From: Salarias fasciatus
Lineage: Eukaryota; Chordata; Actinopteri; Blenniiformes; Blenniidae
Length of the DNA stretch: 64,000 bases
Direction: 5' to 3'
Assembly: GCF_902148845.1 (NCBI RefSeq)
Contig: NC_043763.1
Coordinates: 11,647,170 to 11,711,169, forward strand
Both the position numbers and the translations under genes were made by a program. Positions 36,684 to 47,400 of this stretch are shown here, piece after piece. Within the stretch, counting starts at the first letter, position 1. The number at the start of each line of letters is the position of its first letter. The notes under the pieces are model-generated. The model was given only the letters and a program-made list of their open reading frames with translations. It searched no databases and had not been told where the DNA came from.

Positions 36684-38765
36684 TGCAAAAAGGCTGGTTT
36701 GGTTCAGTTTCCGGCTGGTCGGAATGTCTCCATGTTGAAGGTATTACACTGCCATCAATTCTCTATCCTGACTGATAATACGCACCAAAAAAAATGTGCA
36801 CTTGTCATCTTGATCCCAGTCAAAACTTCTAGATATTCCAGCTCAGAACAAAAAAAAGAAAAAGAAAAAAAAAAGGAGGGGGAGACCAGTCTGGCATCAA
36901 AGAACTCACATGTATGTGAAGAGAGAACGCCCAGGAGCGCCTGTGTTCTGGGAGAAATCCATTCATGTGTGTGGAGAATCCTGCACCTGCAGCTCTTTTT
37001 AAACAGCGGAGCCATGCAAATCACAAACCAGCCTTTCACTCATCCACCCTCAACCACAAAGCTGATGACACAGACCTGCCAGAGGGGTGAGCTGCTCTGC
37101 ATGTGTGTGTGTGTGTGTGTGTGTGTGTTCCTTAAAAGCATGCAAACTGACAAACAAGCTGTCATTGTGTCAATATCCAGTTGCATTTATTAAAAAAAAC
37201 CAAAATGTTTATTCTTATTGATTTATTTGCACATTAAAAAATAATAATACATACTCAACTGCTCCTGGAGAGAATTCATGAGTAAATCTCTCTTCCAATC
37301 TGTTTTATAATACAGATGGTCCTTCAACACAACCTGGACTTCTTTCTTATACGGTTGGTTTGTTGGTCAGTCACACCATTTGTGAGACTGTATAAAGCTT
37401 TCTGCTCTCACAAGCTGATTTAAAGTGTGAATTAATATTAGACTGTCTCAAACAGCGCCAGCAGCTGATAACACAGCCAAAGTAAAAATTAAAAGTAGCC
37501 TGTTAATACTTATGTTTATGTATCTCACACACATTTTATCCAGATGTTCCAAACTATGCACAATTCAAATTGCATGATCTACTTTGATATTTTAAATGTA
37601 AATTAGTTACTAAATATGACCACACCTTAATGTTAAAAACTTTTGAATTATGTTTTTGTATCCATAAGGTTTACCAGTTTTTAACTTAAACAAAAAAAAC
37701 TGAATCTTTGTTAAAACTAAAAAGTAATAGTTGTTTTAATTTTTGAGAAAAAAATGTTCAACAGTATCATAGTTAAATCCAAGTTTAGCAATATAAAAAT
37801 AGCTGTACTTGTGTCAACATTTCCAGATTTTTTTAAATACTGTCTCATTTTATTACCTATAAAATCAAGTGCGTGAACAAAGATGTCAAGTTCGAAGGTC
37901 AAGCGTGTGTTTGTGCAAATGTGACTAAGTCAGAGTGTCAACATTTAAAGAAGTGAATTATATGTTTCGAATATTACAAGTAGGTGAGTTGTTCTTGGGT
38001 GAAGAGGTAAGGAGGCTTTGGTCACAGAATATTTACAAATAGGACTGTTTGCATTTCTTTTGACATGCCTGGACAGAGGGAATCACAAGGCGGAGCGTGA
38101 ACACTGACGTCAAGCCGATTTTAAATGCAGCCTCTTCAGAAAGGTACTGAGTGTCCTCAGTTATTGCAAAAAGGTTTATTGAGATCTATTTGGCCTCGGG
38201 TTGATCTTCACTCGGTGCTTTTGTTGTGGGGAACGGCAGCTTTTTCAGCTCGTGTCAGTCTTTCCATCCAGACTGGCACATTTACAAGGCAAATGCTGTC
38301 CGTCGCTCTTCGTTACACTCGCATGAAAACCACAGGATGAACAGATCAGGATGAAAGATGTCAACTTTGACCTGGATCATGTTTTTTCCTTCTCTGAATT
38401 AACTTTATCAGATGAAACCCTTAGTTCTAAGTAAGACTGTGATAAGAAATACCTGAAGTGGTGCAGTTTCAGATAATCACCATTGCTTTGATGTGTTTAT
38501 CAGCTAAAATTAATAATCAACTGAAGCATATATAGATTAGTTTTACCTCAGATGGCAAGGATTTCGAAACGAGCCTGACTTCTTGAACCGAACTCAGATT
38601 AAACCAGGAATCAGCATTGCAAGATTCAGTGGCGCCATCTAGTGTCAACTTTTATTTGAGCAACGGAACCTGCGGCTGTGGATTTCCATGTTCTCTCCAT
38701 CATGCATAACACTCCATCAAACAGGCAGAAAGATAGAAGACTGCACCCAAAAATCTGAGTACCAA
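36684..38765. other. Intergenic region between tspear and sumo3
   Basis: No gene is recognised. It contains a GT microsatellite (37102-37128) and AT-rich unique sequence. Short open frames on both strands lack domain signals. Confidence 0.55.
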
Positions 38766-38771
38766 ACTATA

Positions 38772-40841
38772 TTTATTGTATACAGTAGTAAAAGACCACA
38801 AATAATGTACAAATCAGTAGAGAAAACAAACAATATGACAAGACCGGGGCCCCGTTCTCCATACATTAGCTTAGTTCAATTAAAAAGTCAGCTCCAGAGA
38901 TGTTTGTCCAGCTGACTGGCACTAAAAATGCAAATGGAGGGCTGATTCATGGGAGTGTACTGTGCTCTTATTTCCTGTGGGGAAGTCAGAGATGTTTACC
39001 TGTGACCCAGGATGAATGGAGGCACGTCAACGCCGAGATCGGACACGTCGCCGCATCGCAAGGTTCGAACAAGTGTTTGATGACAGAGGAAGTCGGAGAG
39101 GGTCTAAAGATTACGTTTCCTTTCTTTAGTGAAAGTAAATAACAGTATAAATAGATGGGATGTGGCAAGCACGTGTTCGTTCTATGAGAGAGTAGCAACA
39201 GCTGGAAAACACGTTTATTGTACAAAAATCGCTTAAAAGAAGGCTAGCATTTTTCTTTACAGCCGAGGGAATGTCTTACTGATTCTATTTAAATAAGCTG
39301 AACAACGACTTTATATTTCATTTTTTGATTATTTCAAAACCTTGAGTTAAATAGATGTTATTAAAGAAAGATGCAGCCTTTAAGAAGCCAAGAACAATAA
39401 TTTAAAAACAGTCATTTCAACAGAACGTAATACAGTGAAATTTAAACACCCAAACCTCACACCGAGCCTTAAAACCAACTTTGGGCTGAATGTATGAAGA
39501 ACGGGGCCCTGTGGGTGCAGAACACTTATCTCCCAAACTCCCCGGGGCCGCCCTCTCGATATGCAACTCTCCAGACAGTGACATTTTGAAGACACTCATC
39601 AACCACTGGAGGCATCTTCACCTCAACAGTCTGGTTGCAAAATTTCAGCTGACCACAGCAACAAACACCAACAGAGCTGCCGCTAACCTGCTCCCAGCCT
39701 CCGCCCGTCCAACAGCACAAGCGCCACCTCTTGGGAGCGTGCGATCGGGGGACTGGTCACTGGCCCACTTCATCTTCATAACAAAAAAGGCAAATCAACA
39801 AAATCCGTGTTCCGCATTAAGAAACTATCCTCTCGGTCAGATCCAACCAGCTCGGTATAAATGAATCTTCCTCCCCAAACGGGCATTCTTCTGCATTAGC
39901 AGGCTGCTGTCTGAACTGCAGACGTCCATCGTCCCTCTCAATTAGTAGCATTCGAAAAGGAAGCAAGTGACACTGATGCAATACGAGTGCCTTCAGACGT
40001 GGCAGTTCTGACCTCAAGGTTTGGGTTTTAGAGAGAAGTACATCAACTATGAAGCCAAGGTTCGGTCTTTGGAGTATTGGTCCAAGCCCCACAACATTTT
40101 ATCTAACACCCATTCTGAAACTTCTGTACAGGTGGGGAGGAGGAAAAAAAAAAAGAAAGAAAAAAAAAACTGTCCCTAAGGGGTGATACTTCTGAAAATG
40201 AGAGGCAAAAAATACAAAAACATTGGAGTAGCACATAAAATGCAAAGAGATAAAATACAGTATTGACAGAAGAAGCAGGAGTCACCATTCAGACAAAAAA
40301 AAAAAAAAAAAAAAAAAAAATCACACGTAAAGCCAAGTGAAACGGAAAGCAGGCGTGTAATGAGTTCTGACAGAGCTTCCACTAGAGAACCTTCTCATGC
40401 ACTCGCCACGGCCCCTGGACCAAAACCTGCACAGCCTCACATTCACCCCTGATGAACACCAAAGACAAGACTACTGGTTCTCTAATCTTGCATTGAAGAG
40501 TGTATGAAAAGCAGTGACAACGCAGTAACTGCCGCACTGAGCTGTTGGTCCGATCACAGCCTGCAGTGTGTGAGAAAAAAAGAAAAAGGGGGGAAAAAGA
40601 AAACAAACCTTTCCCAGGTTGGTGTTGAGACACGCTAAAGTTCAACCCTGGTCAAGACCGCACAGAAACAGCCGAGGAGGTCTCACACACACTCAATGAA
40701 TAACCATGACAAGAACATTTTTAAGATGAAGAAATAATAATAATTATAATAATAATAATAGTCTGAAAGGAGCAATCGGGAAGGGAGGGAAGGTAGCTGA
40801 GGGTGTGGTCTGAGGGTGGCCATCAATGGAGAGGGTAGGGC
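38772..40841 (-). other. 3' UTR of sumo3
   Basis: It follows the sumo3 stop at 40842. Minus-strand AATAAA candidates at plus 39214-39219 and 38772-38777 imply 1.6 or 2.1 kb of UTR. A-runs at 40146-40170 and 40299-40320 read as U-runs in the transcript. No alternative gene is seen. Confidence 0.5.
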
Positions 40842-43090
40842 TTAGCAGTGCCCGCCTGTCTGCTGCTGGAAAACATCTATGGTGTCTTCATCTTCCATCT
40901 CCAGCTGACAAAAAAAGAGAGAATGTGCCACACAGTGAGCATCAATGAAAAACAACGCACATATGAAAATCTGATGTATGGTGTTTCCTCTCATACCTGT
41001 GCAGGCGTGTCCGTCTCATTAATAGGCTGGCCATCGAACCGGAACCTGATCTGCCTTATTGAGAGACCCTGCAGATGGAAACACACCAAGAGTCAGCATA
41101 ACAGCGTCCAAGAGGCCAAAGGAGACAGGGAGCCATCTCCTTCAGTAATAACATGGTGCTGGGGGAGTCCGGGGCTCAGTAACTGTGGCCTTCAGCTCAC
41201 CTGTCGTTCGCAGTAGGCCTTCATTAGTTTGCTGAGAGGTGTGTGCCTTTTGATTTTGAATTGGACCACTGACCCATCCTGCCCTGCAACCTTGAGGTTG
41301 ATGTGATCGTTCTCGGTTTTTACTCCCTCCTGCAGAGACAAAAACATTCACAGTTAAATGAGCCTGCAGGTTTAAGCAGTCACACAGGGTCCAGCTTCAC
41401 ATTTATATAACTCAAGTGCTGTGCAGCCTACAAGTACTACTACAGTGGTTTGCAGAAGCATTGCATACCCCTTTCATTCTTTCACATTGTCTCATACCAC
41501 AGCAAAATGAAAATGCTTTGATCTAAACCTTTTCATAGAGATTTCAAATCATTGTCCAACTGGAAGATGAACCTCCTCCTCAGACTCTTTTGCATACTCT
41601 GACATGTTATCCTCCCAGATTGTTCTGCATTCGGTTCTACCCGTCTTCTCAGCACCCTCCCAGTCCCTCCTGAAGAAAAGCACCCCCACAGCATGATGTT
41701 GCAACCACCGTACTTCACAGTGGGGATGGTGTGTTCAGGGCAATGAGCAGTACTAGTTTTCCCACAACACAGTCCACAGAGTTTTGTTTTGGTCTCGTCT
41801 GTCCAGGACACATTCCTGCACGTCCGTGTGTCCCCAACATGACTTGTAGCAAAATACAAACATTGCTTTGGTTCAATTATTTTCTTCTTGCCCCATTTAC
41901 TCCTACAAAAGTACGATTTGAGATAGTTGTCTGCGGACAGACCGTCCCACCTGAGCTGTGGATCTCCGCAGTTCCTCTGCTGCTTGTCTGACCAATGCTC
42001 TCCTCGCCTGGCTTTCCAGTTTAGGTTAACAGCCATATCTTGGTACATCCGTGCCATGCTCTGTCCATTTTCAGGCGGTGGATTGCAAAAATAACTTAAT
42101 GTTGCTTTAAACTTCTCCATAACTTCACCCCTGACCTGTCTGCTGTTCTGCTTGGCACTACTTCGTAATGCTGTTCATTTACAAACGTTCTCCAATGAAC
42201 GTCCGAGGCCTTCACAGAACATCTGTATTGATACAGAGGTTAGATCACACACTGGTGGACTCTATTTACTAACTAGGTGACTTGTGAGGGATCCTAGCTG
42301 ACCTGGATCTCATTCAGGGGGATCAGAGTACAGAGGTATGAACACATCTGCAAGCCACAAACAGGGACACAAGCAAAGTGTGAAAGCTGTGGAAATCTTG
42401 TGTGTAAAAGAGAATAGTGACTCCACGAGCCGAACAGCGTACAGCTAGGATATTGATACGAATGAGAAATATCAGTAAACATGGGTTTGCACGAAGCAGT
42501 GAGGAGGCAGGCTGGATGCTACACATGCTAACGTTAGCGCGATTAGCTCCGGCCGTCTGTGTGTCTTTAGCTGCCGGCTAACGCCGCTAGCAGCCCCGTT
42601 TTGTTGTACCGGGGCCAAACGAGCACCGGCATCGTAAAAAAAAAAACTCGACAACAATAACGCGAGTCCGTCTCGTTTTTAAAGCGAGTGCGTCACACGC
42701 GCTGCGCTCGTTTGCCGCCTCTTCACTTGCGGCATTCGCGGTGTTGCGGACGAAGCGTGGTCCCGCTCCGACAAAGAGAAGAGGAAAAAATCCGCAAATG
42801 ACAATCATGCTGTAATGGACATTTCTACTCGCGGTTCTCGAAATGCTGCCCACTGTCTCTCTGTATTTCAGCTCACGTCGTGCGATGTGAGCGCCCGGAG
42901 ATGCAATTCGGGATTTGCGGGCTTCCATTCATTTGCGAAACAAACACTGCGCCGATTTGGAGAAACGTGCAAACCAGGCCATTTTAGATTGCACATCTGA
43001 GGATCGGTTAGAGGAGCTGCACTCAGCCATCCCTGCGGACAGACAGCGGTTCGGACCTCGGCGTCTTACCTTTGGCTTTTCGTCTGACAT
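40842..43090 (-). CDS. sumo3: Small ubiquitin-like modifier SUMO3
   Basis: A protein modifier that is matured by SENP proteases and conjugated to lysines by UBA2-SAE1 and UBC9. Four exons: 43070-43090 (MSDEKPK), 41201-41329 ([20 protein letters not shown]...), 40997-41068 ([20 protein letters not shown]) and 40842-40904, 94 residues. The ubiquitin fold is intact. VKTE near the N-terminus is a consensus acceptor (Lys11) allowing poly-SUMO chains. The diglycine is followed by only two residues, QQQTGGHC, so maturation removes His-Cys. SUMO2 is nearly identical in the core, and the choice of SUMO3 rests on the tspear and pttg1ip neighbours. Confidence 0.93.
41443..42360 (-). mobile_element. Decayed Tc1-like DNA transposon in sumo3 intron 1
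   Basis: Ends gtggtttgcagaagcattgc (41445) and, inverted, gtggcttgcagatgtgttca (to 42358) form imperfect terminal repeats. Between them, a minus-strand frame at 41533-42120 shows Tc1 transposase features: [12 protein letters not shown] with the second catalytic Asp, [18 protein letters not shown], and FQLDND near the third acid. The N-terminal DNA-binding part and the first catalytic Asp are missing, and the start region does not resemble a transposase, so it is not functional. Length is about 0.9 kb against 1.6 kb for a full element. Confidence 0.8.
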
Positions 43091-43330
43091 CTCGGCTGGA
43101 TTTGGTGGAACTGCTGCCGGAATAATCTGCTAATTGGGTTTAATTTGGCCTTTCTGCCGCCTTCTGTCCTCTCTTCTCCTCAGTGTCGGGGGCGCGCTTG
43201 TAACCGCTGTCGCAAAGACGCGATTGGCTGCGAGCGACCACGTGGTTTGCCAATCACGGGAGCGTGTACGCCGGGAGCGCGCATTCGGGATAAATACTCG
43301 GGCACGCGAGCTGAAGAGGCGCATGAAGGC
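43091..43330 (-). promoter_or_regulatory. sumo3 promoter, CpG-rich
   Basis: Upstream of the ATG the sequence is CpG-rich and holds opposed CCAAT boxes (attgg at 43223-43227 and ccaat at 43251-43255) on either side of a palindromic E-box, ccacgtgg at 43238-43245. This is a TATA-less housekeeping arrangement. The start site is not defined. Confidence 0.5.
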
Positions 43331-43794
43331 CTGTGAATGTGCACCGAAGCTGAAAGTCAGGGACAAATCCTTTTGAGAACACAGAAAAGGCTGTTCTTTC
43401 ATGGAATGACACATTTTATGAACTCAGAAAGCACAAGATACGATTTAATAACATTGAAAGTTCATATAAAAACAGAATACTTTTTCTCCATAACACAAAA
43501 GTGAGACCTAACATTTTACAGACAAATCCCACTCACCCCCATAAATAAGAATGTTTTTCCATTTACACATTTAAATATTATACGCCTGATGGAACAAAGT
43601 AGCTCTGAGCTTATTAACTAATTTAGTGGAACTAACCAAAGAACTACCCATCAATGTAATTTTCTTGTATGTGTTCCTCATAATCAGAGTAAAACCAACA
43701 CTTTGATTCATTTTGAAACCATACGCAACACAGTGAGCAACATTTGGATGAAATAAAGGCCCCAAAATGAAACAATATCATCCATTTAAAAAAA

Positions 43795-44476
43795 TTTATT
43801 TGTCCTTATTGTCTTTACAGAATATGTACAAACAGCAGAAGACATCTGAATTAAATAAAAGATCAAAATATTCCTCCCGACTTTTGATTTCTTATTCAGT
43901 GAAGACTTCACTATGACCTTACCACATGGATACGTTTTGCATGTTAAATATTTCATTATTATAAATCCAGCCAGAACGACAACTGCAGTACAGATGAAGA
44001 ATGAGTCGATCGAAAAACCATTAGATAGGTTGTAATCTCTAAATAAATCTCTAAAATCAGCAGCAACTCGGAAGAGCAAAAGAAACTGAAAATTCACAGC
44101 TTCAATATACATTTTCTTCAAGAGGAGATTTGTTCAAAGATCCGGCTTAGTTCCAGTCCATTCAAATAAACTAGAGGCGTAGGCTGATAAATAGTACAGG
44201 TCGATCGATGAGGTCAACAATTTAAGATGGAAAATAACAGCATTATAGATAACCGAAGCTAAATTTATTTTCTGGCTTTCTGATACAGCCTCCAAGATTA
44301 CATTACTGAAATGGACCTGTTCATTGGCTGAATAACACATCAAACCTGAGTCTACAAAGCTAGTTCTTCATAACATACAGAAACTCACAGCCTATATAAC
44401 AACAAGCAGTTGTCTGTGGATGTGCATCTGCTGATTTTGAGTCTTGAATGTGGGAAATCTCGGGTCACAGATCCTC
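43795..44476 (-). other. 3' UTR of pttg1ip
   Basis: It follows the stop at 44477. A minus-strand AATAAA at plus 43795-43800 fits a UTR of about 680 bases. Two open frames inside (69 and 111 codons) have no recognisable domain. Confidence 0.5.
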
Positions 44477-47400
44477 TCACGCAAATCTGGAGTACGGATT
44501 TTGGCCACTTAGACCTACAAAACAGTGAAATAAACAGTAAAACACAAAAGAAGTCACAACAAACGTTTTACGAGCTAGCCTTAGAGCATTCATTCATTCA
44601 TTCATTCATTTTCTGCCGCTGGTCCCTTTCGGGGTCGCGGGTGGCTGGAGCCAATCCCAGCTGCTATGGGCGAAGGCGGGGGTATGCCCTGGACAGGTCG
44701 CCAGTCTGTCGCAGGGCGGACATATATATACACAGACATATTCACACATTCACTCACACATTCATACCTTGGGGCAATTTTTTTTTTTAGAGTGACCAAT
44801 TAACCTGGCGTGCATGTTTTTGGACCGTGGGAGGAAGCCGGGGTACCCGGAGGGAACCCACGCACACACGGGGAGAACATGCAAACTCCACACAGAAAGG
44901 CCCTGAGTCCCGGCCGGTATTGAACCCTGGACCTTCTTGCTGTGAGACACAAGCGCTAACCACTGCACCACCGTGTGGCCCAGCCTTAGAGCAGAATGTT
45001 TACCTTCAAGCCTTAGAGCACCTTGAAGGTAAACATTCTGTAAAAATAAATTACAACCTAAAGTAACTAAATCTGTGAACTAGTTCCTGAAGGTTTGCTC
45101 AGTTGTGAATATTGAAAAGTAACTTATTCTATCCTAACTAGCATTGATTATAGAGGACCAAGATGTTAGAGTAGGCAGCTTTAAAGTGCAAAGTCACTGG
45201 TTTGAATCCCCAGACTGCTGAGAGAACTGGTTGGGGACGGTGAAAGCAAACACCTTTTACACCTCTGTGGCCCCTGAAATGCCCCCGAGCGCCACACAAT
45301 AGCATTATGCTCCTCCGGGATGGGTTAAATGCAGAGATGGAAATTCCGCATGTGAGAAAAGCTCACCATATTTCTTCCTGATTTCATCATGTCTCTGCTT
45401 CATCTCTGCCCTCCTGTGGAGACAAAACATTTCTACTATTAGCCGCGCTGTGACTGATGACAAATCTCAGACGATCAAGTATTTCAAGCAGTCAAGTGGC
45501 CGGAAACCAGTTTGAGCCGATAGCAGTGTGACATGTGCATTTCTCCCTTGTTTTTTGTCGAGCCATCAAGGAAACAATGCGGATCACAGCAAGCAACACA
45601 ACAGAGGCAGCCGCTTTGTATAGTGAAACACTAAAATGCAAACATGAAGACTATTTAGAGACCTTCTATTAATAGAAATGAACAAACCCTCGTTCTCAGT
45701 GCGGTTAAGACAACAAGAAGCAAAAATCAGAGGCGGAGATGTCCTCACCTTTCCTCCTGCTTGGTTCTCGTCTTCTGCTCCTGTCTCTGCATTTTGGCCT
45801 CAAACCTTTGCGATCTGGCACAAGAGCACAAACCCAGCGTTAGGTTCTGATTTATTTGGGTCACACGGACACATCAAGTACACGGTGTTCCTTTATCACA
45901 CAGACACCTGAGGGTAACCACACCAAAGCCAGCACAATGAACGGTATGCAGGTGATGTGGGAACAGGAATGAGAGAGACCCTGATGCGATCATATTAGAA
46001 CTGGGTTAAGAAACATCATGATATTCATGTACAGTATATTCAGAGTGAATTTGTACCTTTTGTGTAAGTGATTTTTATAACAATTCATGATCAAATACAC
46101 ACCAGAAACGGTGTAATTATAACCATTTCTGTTGTTGATATCACTTTCCTGTATTTAAACTGCAACTAAATGTTTTTATTCCTCATCTCATGTGACAAGA
46201 AAAGATAATTACACCTCAGATCAGCCTTCAAAATGCTTTCACGTGTTACAGGAATGCGTGCTGAATGCTTCAGGATGTACATGACTGACAAAACCTGAAG
46301 AGTTGTGGAGCACAGGCATTTTTCTCAGCCAGTTCACCGCCGCACACTCACCCAAAGCTCTCACACTTGCAGCAGCAGAACAGACACACCATGAAGGCGA
46401 TGATGAGAACCGCTCCGAGCACGGCCAGGGTGATTATCAGCGTCTGGAAGTTCACTGCAGGGATGCACAAACACAATGACGATGATGAAGCTATGCAGGA
46501 AATGCGCATCACAGATCGACTTTCAAGATAGAAAAGGAAAGCATGCTCCACCTCTTTGTTTCCTGCCTCTTCTAAAACAATCACATGATTGTAAATGTGG
46601 CGATTTTGTGAAGACTACAGAGCAGCGCCTGTTATTGTCATGTAATGTTCTAGATGTAAAATGGAGCCATTCTGGATTTGCATCTTTTGTTACCGTTTTG
46701 ACGATGGAATTCTTACGGCTGGGATCTGTTAGCATGCTCTCAATAGGAGATGTTTTAATATTTATAACATAATGATTATGTGTTTGTGCTGCCTGCCACG
46801 ATGGCTCCTGCTTTACTCCCGCTTTTTAATTTATTTCTAACTTTTTTCATCATTTTGGATGTATTCTTCAACTTCACAAAATTTACCTCAGTGCTGCCAC
46901 GATAGGCGCTGTGGGTAACTGCAGCCAACGGCCAAGGTGGCACGGGAGCGCGCACAAACACTACCGGTGCGCGTCAAGCCCTAGCTTAAGCGCTACGTAC
47001 ACAGCGTAGGAACGGCGTCGCTGCGACGGGGAAGCATACTGAGGCTTTTACAGACTGTCCGTCTTCACAGCACTGCACCAGGGATGCAGCATTTGAGTCC
47101 GTGTCCACGGCGGCCGTGTTCTTCCTGTTCGGCAACGCGCATACAGCGTCAATTTACGTCACATCCCCACGATTGCGCGGGAAATTCGGACCCAGAACTG
47201 CAACAAAATATTCGGCACACAGCCTGTATAAGGCAACAGACAGATACGCGGATTGGCCTGTTATTTTAGGTTTTTAATGCTTCATGGCCCGTTAGCATTG
47301 AATAAACTGGAAATGCATATGTAGTTTTTCCACAAATCTTGCCTTAAGTCCCTTTAATTTCAAGATTTTACCCAATTAAAAGTAAATTACTGGCTCAAAA

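Noticed and set aside
36699-37193. 164-codon plus-strand frame upstream of tspear
   Set aside because: Contains low-complexity Lys-rich and Cys-Val repeat stretches and no recognisable domain.
41533-42120. 195-codon frame considered as a host gene
   Set aside because: Carries Tc1 transposase motifs between inverted repeats and lacks the N-terminal domain, so it is a transposon remnant.
43571-44343. Three minus-strand open frames as a possible gene between sumo3 and pttg1ip
   Set aside because: No domain, no splice partners, and they fall in the expected pttg1ip 3' UTR.
45150-45356. tRNA gene
   Set aside because: A B-box-like motif is present but there is no credible cloverleaf, and the downstream sequence is that of a fish SINE.
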